From positions 211,128 to 275,127 of the forward strand of contig NZ_QGHC01000001.1 of the NCBI RefSeq assembly GCF_003148905.1: a DNA stretch of 64,000 bases, read 5' to 3'. The notes beneath the pieces are model-generated. The model worked only from the letters and a program-made list of their open reading frames with translations. It made no database searches and had not been told where the DNA came from. How positions within the stretch are numbered: the stretch's first letter is position 1; each line of letters starts with the position of its first letter. This document shows, piece after piece, positions 28,587 through 37,141 of this stretch. This DNA is from Fulvimonas soli. GTDB taxonomy: Bacteria; Pseudomonadota; Gammaproteobacteria; Xanthomonadales; Rhodanobacteraceae. The translations under genes and the position numbers were made by a program.

Positions 28587-28837
28587 GGCCATTGCGGAGC
28601 GTGTCGCAAGGTTGGCCCCTCACCCCAACCCTCTCCCCGGCGGGGAGAGGGAGCGGAAGCGCGCATCGAATGCCCGCGAACACATCCAACCTTTCCAAGG
28701 TCGCCGCCGGGGCTGCGCCCTCTCCCCTTTGGGGAGAGGGCCGGGGTGATGGGCGGGGGCTTGCCATGAGGCCATTGCGGAGCGTGTCGCAAGGTTGGCC
28801 CCTCACCCCAACCCTCTCCCCGGCGGGGCGAGGGAGC
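28548..28837. repeat. 107-bp direct duplication containing family-A repeats
   Basis: Bases 28548-28654 and 28731-28837 match over 107 bp with one mismatch; the first 98 bp are identical. Each copy carries two half-units of family A in opposite orientation flanking a unique core with CATGAGGCCATTGCGGAGCG. The spacing is 183 bp. The first copy overlaps the end of the nucleotidyltransferase gene, and the whole 313-bp gap before the E1 gene is repeat material with no other gene. Confidence 0.9.
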
Positions 28838-28899
28838 AAGAGCGCGCATCCGACTTTTCCAAGCCCGCCGCCGCGGCGGGCCATCGTTGACGAGACGCC

Positions 28900-31167
28900 A
28901 TGACCGCCAGCACGCCACCCATCGCCGCCCGCCACAAGGGCTTCAACCGCGCCGAGATCGTCGACCAGAACTTCACCGAGTTCGTGCAGCAGTGGCGCGG
29001 CGAGGCGCGCGCCGCGCCGCGCGACGACCAGCCGGTGCTGCCGGGCAGCGCGCTCGATGCCAAGGGCTTCCGCGAGCTGCTGGAATCGCAGCTGATCTCG
29101 CGCCACCTCGACCTGATGGCGCGCGTGCTGCGCGTGCAGGACAAGGTGTTCTACACCATCGGCTCCAGCGGCCACGAGGGCAACGCGATGGTGGCGCGGC
29201 TGACCCGGCACACCGATCCGGCCTTCCTGCACTACCGCTCCGGCGGCTTCATGGCCGAGCGCTTCCGCAAGCTGCCCGGCATGGACCCGGTGATGGACTC
29301 GGCGCTGTCGTTCGCGGCCAGCAAGGAGGACCCGGCCTCCGGCGGCCGCCACAAGGTGTGGGGATCGAAGCCGCTGTGGGTGCTGCCGCAGACCTCCACC
29401 ATCGCCTCGCACCTGCCCAAGGCGCTGGGCACCGCCATCGCCATCGAGCAGGCGCGGCGCATCGGCCACGCGCTGCCGGTGCCGCAGGACGCCATCGCGA
29501 TCTGCTCGTTCGGCGACGCCTCCAGCAACCACGCCACCGCGCAGACCGCCTTCAACGCGGCGGCGTGGACCGCCTACCAGAAGCTGCCCGCGCCGGTGCT
29601 GTTCGTGTGCGAGGACAACGGCATCGGCATCTCGGTGAAGACCCCGGGCGGCTGGGTCGCCAACAACTTCCGCCACCGCCCGGACCTGGACTACTTCTTC
29701 GCCGACGGCCTGGACCTGGCCGAGGGCTACGCGCAGGTGCGACGCGCGGTGGAGCACTGCCGCGCCACGCGCCGGCCGACCTTCCTGCACCTGAAGACCA
29801 CCCGCATCATGGGCCACGCCGGCACCGACTTCGAGATCGAGTGGCGCAGCATCGAGGAGCTGGTGGCGGTGGAGGCGAGCGACCCGCTGCTGCGTTCGGC
29901 GGCGATCGCGCTGGAGTCGGGGCTGTACACCAAGGAGTCGCTGCTCGAACTCAACGAATCCATCCGCAGGCGCTGCTTCGCCGCCGCCGAGGAAGCCGAC
30001 CGCCGGCCCAAGCTGGAGCGGCTGGACGAGGTGATGGCGCCGCTGGCGCCGTACACGCCGGACGCGGTGGAGGCCGAGGCCGAGCGCGCCGACTACGCCG
30101 CGCGGCGCGAGGCCGTGTTCGGCGGCGCGGACAGGCTGCCGGAGAAGCAGCCGCCGCGGCACCTGGCGATCCAGATCAACCAGGCGCTGCACGACGTGAT
30201 GGCCAAGTACCCCGAGTCGCTGCTGTTCGGCGAGGACGTGGCGCAGAAGGGCGGCGTGTACACGGTGACCAAGGGCCTGTACAAGGCGTTCAAGGGCAAC
30301 CGCGTGTTCAACACGCTGCTCGACGAGACGATGATCCTGGGCCTGGCGCAGGGCTATGCCAACATGGGCCTGCTGCCGATCCCGGAGATCCAGTACCTGG
30401 CCTACTTCCACAACGCCTGCGACCAGATCCGCGGCGAGGCGGCCAGCCTTTCGTTCTTCTCCAACGGCCAGTACCGCAACCCGCTGGTGATGCGCGTCGC
30501 CTCGCTGGGCTACCAGCGCGGCTTCGGCGGGCACTTCCACAACGACAACTCGATCGCCGCGCTGCGCGACATCCCGGGCCTGGTGGTCGGCTGCCCCTCG
30601 CGCGGCGACGACGCGGCGACCATGCTGCGCACGCTGATGGCGCTGGCCAAGGTGGACGGGCGCGTGTGCGCCTTCCTCGAGCCCATCGCGCTGTACATGG
30701 CCAAGGACCTGTACGAGGCCGGCGACGGCGCATGGCAGTTCGCCTATCCCGCGCCGGGCGAGGCGATGCCGCTGGGCGAGGGGCGTGTCTACGACCAGGC
30801 CGCCGACGACCTGGTGGTGTTCACCTTCGGCAACGGCGTGCCGATGGCGCTGCGCGCCGCGCGCACGATCGGGAAGGAGCTGGGCTGGAAGGTGCGCGTG
30901 GTGGACCTGCGCTGGCTGGCGCCGCTCAACGACGCCTTCATCGCCGCGCAGGCGAGGAGCGCCAAGCGCATCCTGGTGCTGGACGAGGGGCGCCGGAGCG
31001 CCGGCGTGGGCGAGGGCGTCATCACCGCCATCGTCGAGGCCGGCCACGGCGCCACGCCGCTGCAGCGCGTGGTGGGCGCCGACACCTTCACCCCGCTGGC
31101 CGGCGCCGCCTTCCTGGTGCTGCCGGGCGAGGCCGACGTGGTGGCGGCGGCGAAGCGGATGGCCTGA
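28900..31167 (+). CDS. Fused alpha-beta E1 subunit of a 2-oxoacid (branched-chain type) dehydrogenase
   Basis: This 755-aa thiamine-diphosphate enzyme joins what are usually two subunits. Residues 60-385 are E1-alpha (GSSGHEGNAMVARL, FLHYRSGGFMAERF, and the ThDP motif GDASSNHATAQTAF to EDNGIGISV). Residues 420-755 are E1-beta (INQALHDVMAKYPESLLFGE, NTLLDETMILGLAQGYANMG, IPEIQYLAYFHNACDQIRGE, VRVVDLRWLAPLND). It decarboxylates a 2-oxoacid and would reduce a lipoyl E2, but no E2 or E3 gene is nearby. Branched-chain or a similar short oxoacid is the likely substrate. The start ATG lies right after the repeat-filled gap and has only a weak GAG upstream. Confidence 0.9.
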   Translation: MTASTPPIAARHKGFNRAEIVDQNFTEFVQQWRGEARAAPRDDQPVLPGSALDAKGFRELLESQLISRHLDLMARVLRVQDKVFYTIGSSGHEGNAMVARLTRHTDPAFLHYRSGGFMAERFRKLPGMDPVMDSALSFAASKEDPASGGRHKVWGSKPLWVLPQTSTIASHLPKALGTAIAIEQARRIGHALPVPQDAIAICSFGDASSNHATAQTAFNAAAWTAYQKLPAPVLFVCEDNGIGISVKTPGGWVANNFRHRPDLDYFFADGLDLAEGYAQVRRAVEHCRATRRPTFLHLKTTRIMGHAGTDFEIEWRSIEELVAVEASDPLLRSAAIALESGLYTKESLLELNESIRRRCFAAAEEADRRPKLERLDEVMAPLAPYTPDAVEAEAERADYAARREAVFGGADRLPEKQPPRHLAIQINQALHDVMAKYPESLLFGEDVAQKGGVYTVTKGLYKAFKGNRVFNTLLDETMILGLAQGYANMGLLPIPEIQYLAYFHNACDQIRGEAASLSFFSNGQYRNPLVMRVASLGYQRGFGGHFHNDNSIAALRDIPGLVVGCPSRGDDAATMLRTLMALAKVDGRVCAFLEPIALYMAKDLYEAGDGAWQFAYPAPGEAMPLGEGRVYDQAADDLVVFTFGNGVPMALRAARTIGKELGWKVRVVDLRWLAPLNDAFIAAQARSAKRILVLDEGRRSAGVGEGVITAIVEAGHGATPLQRVVGADTFTPLAGAAFLVLPGEADVVAAAKRMA

Positions 31168-31175
31168 GGGCAGCC

Positions 31176-31205
31176 CGTCATTCCGGCCTGCGCCGGAATG
31201 ACGGT
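31176..31205. repeat. Family-C palindrome downstream of the E1 gene
   Basis: The unit GTCATTCCGGC (31178-31188) and GCCGGAATGAC (31192-31202) forms a hairpin with a 3-nt loop 9 nt after the E1 stop codon. It could serve as a 3' hairpin for the message; no T-run follows. Confidence 0.75.
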
Positions 31206-31300
31206 GAGGGGGAGCGGGCGCTGGCCGCCTCGCCGGCATCGGGCGCGGGTTCCGGCGGGGCTCACGGGATTCCATTCCCGCCGTGCGGAAGCGCCGGGCC

Positions 31301-33046
31301 TCAGCCCTCGTCGCCCGAGCCCGCGGCCTGCGGGCGCAGGCGGGCGACGGCGCGGCGCTCGTAGGCGTGCGCGCGGTTGCGGCCGCCGAGCTTGGCCTGG
31401 TACATCGCCTGGTCGGCGCGCTCGATCAGGCCCTCCAGCGTGTCGCCGGGCAGGCGCATGGCCAGGCCGATGCTGATGCTCAGCAGCTGGCCCTCGTCGT
31501 CCACCGGGATCTCCAGCCGGTGCACGCGCCGGCACAGGCGCGTGGCCACCTGCATGGCCTGGTCCTGCGACACGCCGGCCAGCATGGCGATGAACTCCTC
31601 GCCGCCGTAGCGGCCGAGCAGGTCGCTCGGCCGCAGCTCGGCGCGCAGCGCGTTGGCCACCGCCACCAGCGCGCGGTCGCCGGCGGCGTGCCCGAGGCGG
31701 TCGTTGAGCGTCTTGAAGCGGTCCAGGTCGAGGAACAGCAGGGCCAGCGGCTGCGCGCCGCCGGCCTGCAGCAGGCCCTCGGCCGCCTCGGTCCAGGCGC
31801 GGCGGTTGAGCACGCTGGTCAGCGCGTCCTGGTCGGCCAGCACGCGCACCACGTCGCGGTCGTGGCGCAGCGTGAGCGCGCGGTCGGCCAGGCCCAGCGA
31901 GAGCACGACGGCCTCGAAGGCGCCGGCGGCGATGCTCGCGTCGTTGAGCCAGTCCAGGGTGGGCAGGGCGCCGGTGACCTGCGCGCTGGCCATGGCGGTG
32001 AGCAGCAGCAGCGGCGTCCAGCCGACCAGGAAGAACCAGGCCTGGCGCGAGCCGCGCGCGGCGGCGACGATGCCGGCCAGCAGCAGCAGCGCCGCGCCCA
32101 GCATCAGCAGCGGGTTGAGCAGGACCTGCGCCGTCTCCACCAGCAGCCCGACCCGGCTGCTGCGCAGCACGACCAGCAGCAGCATGCCCACGCCCAGCGC
32201 CAGCACCGGCCCGCGCAGCAGCGGCGCGTAGCGCTGCAGGTCGCAGAAGCGCGCCACGAACAGCGCGGCGAAGGCCACCGACAGCGCCGTCGCGGCGGCG
32301 CCGGCCAGCAGCGCGGCGTCGGCCAGCCAGTCCAGCTCCAGCGGGTGGAACAGGTAGCCGGTCTGGATGCCCTGGATCAGCGCGTAGCAGCAGATGTAGC
32401 CGGCGTACCAGGCGAAGGTGACGTCGCGCAGCATCAGCGCGAAGCACAGCGCCATCAGCGCCATCGCCAGCATCACCGCGAAGCAGGCGGTGGCGAACAC
32501 CAGCCAGCGCGCGTCGTCCCGCAGGTAGTCGGCCACGTTCTGCAGGCGGAAGCGCACCGGCGCGGCGATGCTGCGGCTGGGCTCGAAGCGGAGCAGCAGC
32601 GGCCGCTCCACCTGCGCCACGGCCGGCAGGCGGAAGGCGAGCCGGCCGTGGCCGTGCGGCGCCGGCGCGAAATCGTCCAGCGCCAGCGGATGCGCCAGCC
32701 CCTGGCGGTCGTACAGGGTCACCGTGCCGAGCGGGGCGGGGTAGATCGAGAACACCTGCTCCTCGCTCATGCGCGGCGGCCTGGGCTCGATCACCACCCA
32801 GCTGCCCAGGCTGTCGCGCGGGAAACGGTGCAGCATGGCCGGGTCGAACGGCTGCAGCGCGCCGGCGCGGTATTCGTCGAGCAGCCGCGCGGGGGTGTCG
32901 CCGGGGCGCGCCTCGCGCCAGGCGCCCTGCAGCGGCAGCGTCGCGGCGGCCACGGCCGCGGCCTGCGCGAGCCAGAGCAGCCCGAACAGGAACAGGGCCA
33001 TCGCGCTCCTGTCCCGCGGCCATGCCTTGAGCACTGCACGTCCCAT
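31301..33046 (-). CDS. Membrane diguanylate cyclase with 7TMR-DISM sensor
   Basis: The 581-aa protein has a signal/anchor (residues 16-35), a periplasmic 7TMR-DISM extracellular domain (about 40-170), seven transmembrane helices (about 183-390) and a C-terminal GGDEF domain. The active site is GGEEF at residues 481-485, a catalytically competent variant. The product-inhibition site RxxD is present as Arg472-Asp475, exactly five residues upstream. It therefore should make cyclic di-GMP in response to a periplasmic ligand, perhaps a sugar-like compound, as DISM domains are thought to bind. The ATG at 33046 was chosen because GGGGGACAGGG precedes it. No effector gene is adjacent. Confidence 0.9.
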   Translation of the reverse strand: MGRAVLKAWPRDRSAMALFLFGLLWLAQAAAVAAATLPLQGAWREARPGDTPARLLDEYRAGALQPFDPAMLHRFPRDSLGSWVVIEPRPPRMSEEQVFSIYPAPLGTVTLYDRQGLAHPLALDDFAPAPHGHGRLAFRLPAVAQVERPLLLRFEPSRSIAAPVRFRLQNVADYLRDDARWLVFATACFAVMLAMALMALCFALMLRDVTFAWYAGYICCYALIQGIQTGYLFHPLELDWLADAALLAGAAATALSVAFAALFVARFCDLQRYAPLLRGPVLALGVGMLLLVVLRSSRVGLLVETAQVLLNPLLMLGAALLLLAGIVAAARGSRQAWFFLVGWTPLLLLTAMASAQVTGALPTLDWLNDASIAAGAFEAVVLSLGLADRALTLRHDRDVVRVLADQDALTSVLNRRAWTEAAEGLLQAGGAQPLALLFLDLDRFKTLNDRLGHAAGDRALVAVANALRAELRPSDLLGRYGGEEFIAMLAGVSQDQAMQVATRLCRRVHRLEIPVDDEGQLLSISIGLAMRLPGDTLEGLIERADQAMYQAKLGGRNRAHAYERRAVARLRPQAAGSGDEG

Positions 33047-33330
33047 CCCCTGTCCCCCGTCGTGCGGACTCCGAGCCCGCGCGGCTCGGTCTGAGCCTTC
33101 CTGGTCAGCTGCTCCCGGCCGTCCGGGTCGGCGGCCGGGTCCCGGCATTGTGGCCCGGATCGGCCGGCCAGGCACCCCCGCCATCAGGCCTAGGCCGATG
33201 TCAAGCAGGGGGCGTGCCAGCCCGATCGGGGGCGTCTTGACGCGGATTTTCCGCGCGCGCGTTCAATCTGGCCCGAACGGGGCCGGGTGTGACCCGGTAG
33301 GTCAGGTTCCCTCGAAGGGGAGAAAGCCGG

Positions 33331-33888
33331 ATGAGCAAGTACAAGGTGGCGGTGCTGGTGGGCAGCCTGCGCAAGGAATCGATCAACCGCCGGCTGGCGC
33401 GCGCGGTGGAGCGGCTGGCGCCGGCGGAGCTCGAGTTCGGGCACGTGCGCATCGACGACCTGCCGCTCTACGACCAGGACTTCGACGCGGACTACCCGGC
33501 CGCGTGCAAGCGGCTGAAGCAGCAGGTCGAGGCGGCCGACGCGCTGCTGTTCGTGACGCCGGAGTACAACCGCTCCATCCCCGGCGTGCTGAAGAACGCC
33601 ATCGACATCGCCTCGCGGCCCTGGGGCACCAACTCCTTCGCCGGCAAGCCCGGCGCGGTGATCGGCGCCTCGATCGGCGCCACCGGCAGCGCGCTGGCGC
33701 AGCAGCACCTGCGCAACGTGCTGGCCTACCTCGACGTGGCCGTGCTCGGCCAGCCGGAGGTGTTCATCAAGTTCACCGACGGCCTGCTCGACGAGGACGG
33801 CCGGATCGGCAACGAGGGCACGCAGAAGTTCCTGCAGGGCTTCGTGGACCGCTACGCGGCCTGGCTGCGCACCTTGCTGCCGCGCTGA
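33331..33888 (+). CDS. NADPH-dependent FMN reductase (ChrR/azoreductase family)
   Basis: The 185-aa flavodoxin-like protein reduces FMN, quinones or chromate with NAD(P)H. It begins with the FMN-phosphate loop VLVGSLRKESINRRLARAVE, has the family motif LFVTPEYNRSIPGVLKNAID near residues 74-93 and IGASIGATGSALAQQHLRNV. A GGGGAGAAAGCCGG stretch upstream supplies the Shine-Dalgarno. It is monocistronic, with a family-D hairpin 10 nt after the stop. Confidence 0.92.
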   Translation: MSKYKVAVLVGSLRKESINRRLARAVERLAPAELEFGHVRIDDLPLYDQDFDADYPAACKRLKQQVEAADALLFVTPEYNRSIPGVLKNAIDIASRPWGTNSFAGKPGAVIGASIGATGSALAQQHLRNVLAYLDVAVLGQPEVFIKFTDGLLDEDGRIGNEGTQKFLQGFVDRYAAWLRTLLPR

Positions 33889-33898
33889 GCGCGGGGCA

Positions 33899-33917
33899 TC
33901 GCGGCCGGAGGCCGCGA
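33899..33917. repeat. Family-D REP hairpin between FMN reductase and ppk
   Basis: TCGCGGCC (33899-33906) pairs perfectly with GGCCGCGA (33910-33917) around a GGA loop. It sits in the 35-bp gap between converging genes, where it can form the 3' end hairpin of both messages. Confidence 0.8.
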
Positions 33918-33923
33918 CGGCTT

Positions 33924-36086
33924 TCAGCCCGCCGCCTCGCCCGCGCCACACAGCCGCTCCAGCAACTGCTCCTGCACGTTGCGCGCGGCCTGCGCGGCGG
34001 CGGGGCGCAGGCGCTGGTACTCGCCGTCCGGTTGCAGCACCGAGGCGCTGGTGTTGTCGGCGAGGTAGAGGTCCAGCTCCTTGCGGATGCGCCGCTGCAG
34101 CTTCTTGCCCTCCACCGGGAAGCAGGCCTCCACGCGGCGGTCCAGGTTGCGCTCCATCAGGTCCGCGCTGCCCAGGTAGACGCGCGGCTCGCCGCCGTTG
34201 GCGAACCAGTAGACGCGGCTGTGCTCCAGGAAGCGCCCGATCACCGAGCGCACGCGGATGTTGTGCGACACGCCCGGCACGCCGGGCCGCAGGCAGCACA
34301 TGCCGCGCACGATCAGGTCGATCCTCACGCCGGCCATGGAGGCCTTGTACAGCGCGCGGATCATCTTGGCGTCGGTGAGCGCGTTGATCTTGATCGTGAC
34401 CTGCGCCGGCCGCCCGGCCTCGGCGTGCGCGGCCTCCGCCGCGATCAGCTCCAGCAGGGTCTTCTTCAGGGTGAACGGCGCGTGCAGCAGCTTCTTCATC
34501 GGCTGCAGCTTGCCCATGCCGGTGAGCTGGCCGAACAGCTTGTGCACGTCCTCGCACAGCGCCGGGTCGGAGGTGAGCAGGCTGTAGTCGGTGTACAGGC
34601 GCGCGTTGCCGGTGTGGTAGTTGCCGGTGCCCAGGTGCGCGTAGCGCACCAGCTCGTCGCCCTCGCGGCGCTGGACCAGCATCAGCTTGGCGTGGGTCTT
34701 CACCCCGACCACGCCGTAGATCACGATCGCGCCGGCCTGCTGCAGGCGCGCGGCGAGGCCGAGGTTGGATTCCTCGTCGAAGCGCGCGCGCAGCTCCACC
34801 ACCACGGTCACCTCCTTGCCGGCGCGCGCGGCCTCCACCAGCGCGTCGACGATCTCCGAGTCGGCGCCGCTGCGGTACAGCGTCTGCTTGATGGTGAGCA
34901 CGGCCGGGTCCTTGGCCGCCTGGCGCAGCAGGTCCACCACCGGCGCGAAGGACTCGTAGGGGTGCAGCAGCAGCACGTCCTGCCGCGCGACCGCCCGGAA
35001 CAGGTCCTCGGTCTTCATCAGCGCCTTGGGCAGGGCCGGGGTGAACGGCCGGTACTGCAGCTTCGGGAAGCGCGCCTGGCTGGCGATGCCGAACAGGCGC
35101 GCCAGGTTCACCGGGCCGTTGACCTCGTACAGCTCGTCGGCGCCCAGGCCGAAGCGCTGCAGCAGGTACTCGACCAGCGGGCGCGGGCAGTTGTCCGACA
35201 CCTCCAGCCGCACCGCGTCGCCGAAGCGGCGCGAGGCCAGCTCGCCGCGCAGCGCCAGCGCCAGGTCCTCCACGTCCTCCGGGTCGATGCTGAGGTCGGC
35301 GTTGCGGGTCAGCCGGAACTGGTAGCAGCCCAGCACCTTCATGCCGGGGAACAGCTCCTCGGCGTGCGCATGCATGATCGAGGAGAGCAGCACGTAGTTG
35401 TCGCCGCCCTCGCACGCCTCGTCGGGCAGGCGCACCAGCCGCGGCAGCACGCGCGGCGCCGGCAGGATGGCCAGGCCCGAGTCGCGGCCGAAGGCGTCGC
35501 TGCCTTCCAGCTCGATGATGAAGTTGAGGCTCTTGTTGACCAGCAGCGGGAACGGGTGGGTCGGGTCCAGCCCGATCGGGGTGAGCAGCGGCGCCACCTC
35601 CTGGCGGAAGTGCCGCCGCACCCACTGCTTCTGGCGCGCCGTCCACTGCGTGCGGCGCACGATGCGGATGCCGTGCGCGGCCAGCTCCGGCAGGATGCGC
35701 TCGTTGAGGATGGCGTACTGGCGCTCGATCTGCTGGTGCGCCAGCGCGCTGATCTCGGCCAGCACCCGCCGCGGCGCCAGGCCGTCGGGGCCGACCAGCT
35801 CGTGGTCGAAGGCGATCTGGCTCTTCAGTCCCGCGACGCGGATCTCGAAGAACTCGTCCATGTTGCGCGAGAAGATCAGCAGGAACTTCAGCCGCTCCAG
35901 CAGCGGCGTGCGCTCGTCCAGCGCCTGGTCGAGCACGCGCACGTTGAACTTCAGCTGCGACAGCTCGCGGTTGAGGTAGAGCGAGGGGTCGCCCAGGTCC
36001 GGCGGCGCGGCGGCGGGCGCGGCGCCGGCATCGGTGCCGGGGACGGCCGGCTCCTCGCGGCTCGTGGCTTGGTCGTCGCGGTTCAT
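33924..36086 (-). CDS. ppk1: Polyphosphate kinase 1
   Basis: The 720-aa enzyme reversibly builds polyphosphate from ATP. The domain order is N-terminal (YLNRELSQLKFNVRVLDQAL), head (SKSLNFIIELEG region), then two phospholipase-D-like catalytic domains. The autophosphorylated histidine is His465 in GVKTHAKLMLVQRR, and the second active-site histidine is His622 in RFLEHSRVYWF. NLDRRVEACFPVEGKKLQRR lies near the C-terminus. Residues 1-30 are a variable Ala/Pro-rich extension. A well-formed Pho box lies 52-69 nt upstream, so induction by phosphate starvation through PhoB is likely. No exopolyphosphatase gene is adjacent. Confidence 0.95.
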   Translation of the reverse strand: MNRDDQATSREEPAVPGTDAGAAPAAAPPDLGDPSLYLNRELSQLKFNVRVLDQALDERTPLLERLKFLLIFSRNMDEFFEIRVAGLKSQIAFDHELVGPDGLAPRRVLAEISALAHQQIERQYAILNERILPELAAHGIRIVRRTQWTARQKQWVRRHFRQEVAPLLTPIGLDPTHPFPLLVNKSLNFIIELEGSDAFGRDSGLAILPAPRVLPRLVRLPDEACEGGDNYVLLSSIMHAHAEELFPGMKVLGCYQFRLTRNADLSIDPEDVEDLALALRGELASRRFGDAVRLEVSDNCPRPLVEYLLQRFGLGADELYEVNGPVNLARLFGIASQARFPKLQYRPFTPALPKALMKTEDLFRAVARQDVLLLHPYESFAPVVDLLRQAAKDPAVLTIKQTLYRSGADSEIVDALVEAARAGKEVTVVVELRARFDEESNLGLAARLQQAGAIVIYGVVGVKTHAKLMLVQRREGDELVRYAHLGTGNYHTGNARLYTDYSLLTSDPALCEDVHKLFGQLTGMGKLQPMKKLLHAPFTLKKTLLELIAAEAAHAEAGRPAQVTIKINALTDAKMIRALYKASMAGVRIDLIVRGMCCLRPGVPGVSHNIRVRSVIGRFLEHSRVYWFANGGEPRVYLGSADLMERNLDRRVEACFPVEGKKLQRRIRKELDLYLADNTSASVLQPDGEYQRLRPAAAQAARNVQEQLLERLCGAGEAAG

Positions 36087-36137
36087 CGGGCGCGATCCTG
36101 CGGTGTCGTCATCGTCCGGACATGTTGCTGCAAGGCA

Positions 36138-36155
36138 TTGACAGCGGGATGACAG
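36138..36155 (-). promoter_or_regulatory. PhoB-type Pho box upstream of ppk1
   Basis: The minus strand reads CTGTCATCCCGCTGTCAA: two CTGTCA repeats at the canonical 11-bp spacing (7-4-7). It ends 52 nt before the ppk1 start codon. The spacing and both half-sites match the gammaproteobacterial PhoB consensus; only the usually AT-rich linker is GC-rich here. Confidence 0.75.
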
Positions 36156-36182
36156 GGCGGATGCCGCAGGTTACTCCCCTGG

Positions 36183-36209
36183 CATCGCGGCCTCCGGCCG
36201 CAAAAAAAA
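36183..36209. repeat. Family-D unit and T-run behind the AraC gene
   Basis: The unit GCGGCCTCCGGCCGC lies at 36187-36201, next to an eight-base A run (36202-36209) that reads as TTTTTTTT on the minus strand, 15 nt after the AraC gene stop. Together they may end leftward transcription, though the hairpin follows rather than precedes the T-run. Confidence 0.5.
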
Positions 36210-36223
36210 CCGGCCTCGCCGCC

Positions 36224-37003
36224 TCAATCCCCCGGCAGCAGATAACGGCTGGGCGGCACCCCCAGCGCCCGCCGGAACGCGGCGGCGAACGCGCTGGCGC
36301 TGCCGTAGCCCAGCTCCGCCGCCACCCGCGTCACCGGCTCGCCGCGGCCCAGCCGGGTCAGCGCGGCGAGCAGGCAGGCCTGCTGGCGCCACAGGCCGAA
36401 GCTCATCCCGGTCTGCGCGCGGAACAGCCGGGTGAAGCTGCGCCGGCTCATGCCGGCCTTGTGCGCCATCGCGTCGATGTCGATCTCCAGCGCGGGCGCC
36501 TGCAGCAGCGCGCGGCACAGCCGTGCCAGGCGCGGGTCGGCGGGCAGCGGCGCGTTGAGCGGCAGCGCCGGCGCCGCGGCGATCTCGTCCAGCAGCAGCG
36601 CCATCACCCGGCCGTCGCGGCCGTCCAGGTCGTACTCGGCGGGCAGGTCCACCGCCTCCAGCAGCAGCGCGTGCAGCAGCGGCGACACCTCGATCACGCG
36701 GCAGCGTCCGGGCAGGCCCAGGCGCGCCGCCGTCTCGCGCCGCACGTAGGCGCTGCGGGTGGAGACCGTGCCGTTCATGCACACCTCGTGCGCCACGCCG
36801 GGCGGGATCCACAATGCGCGGCGCGGGGGCACCACCCAGCTGCCCCCGGCGGTGGTCACGGCGACCACGCCGGTGGCCGCGTACAGCAGTTGCCCGCGCT
36901 TGTGCGCGTGGCTGGGCAGCACGCGATGGGGCGGGTAGTCGTTGCCGGTGGCGACGACCTCGCGCGGGATGTCCTCGTAGGCGTTGACGCGGGTGTTGCG
37001 CAC
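36224..37003 (-). CDS. AraC-family regulator divergent from an MFS pump
   Basis: The 259-aa protein has an N-terminal cupin sensor (PSHAHKRGQLLYAATGVVAV, then PPRRALWIPPGVAHEVCMNG) and a C-terminal double helix-turn-helix (DIDAMAHKAGMSRRSFTRLF, then VTRVAAELGYGSASAFAAAF). I chose the GTG at 37003 because GGAGGG stands 7 nt upstream and the protein then starts just before the usual DIPREVVATGNDYP. An ATG at 37057 exists but would overlap the promoter region. It probably controls the divergent fosmidomycin-resistance-type gene from the palindrome at 37074-37085. Confidence 0.88.
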   Translation of the reverse strand: MRNTRVNAYEDIPREVVATGNDYPPHRVLPSHAHKRGQLLYAATGVVAVTTAGGSWVVPPRRALWIPPGVAHEVCMNGTVSTRSAYVRRETAARLGLPGRCRVIEVSPLLHALLLEAVDLPAEYDLDGRDGRVMALLLDEIAAAPALPLNAPLPADPRLARLCRALLQAPALEIDIDAMAHKAGMSRRSFTRLFRAQTGMSFGLWRQQACLLAALTRLGRGEPVTRVAAELGYGSASAFAAAFRRALGVPPSRYLLPGD

Positions 37004-37073
37004 GGCGGCCCTCCGGGTTCTGGCCCGGATTCGACAGGATTTGACCTGAAAGCGCATGCGGGCCGCCCGCGGA

Positions 37074-37085
37074 CACTCTAGAGTG
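37074..37085. promoter_or_regulatory. Perfect 12-bp palindrome in the AraC-MFS divergent region
   Basis: CACTCTAGAGTG is perfectly symmetric, lies 57 nt before the MFS start and 71 nt before the AraC start, and is AT-richer than its surroundings. It is a candidate operator, although AraC proteins more often bind direct repeats. Confidence 0.45.
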
Positions 37086-37141
37086 CCGCCTCGCGGCCAC
37101 GCAAGGCGGCCGCCGCCCCCCGGTCCCCCGCGAGTACAAGC

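Noticed and set aside
28548..28837. A CRISPR array in the repeated region
   Set aside because: There are just two long copies with 183-bp spacing and no short repeat-spacer periodicity or cas genes.
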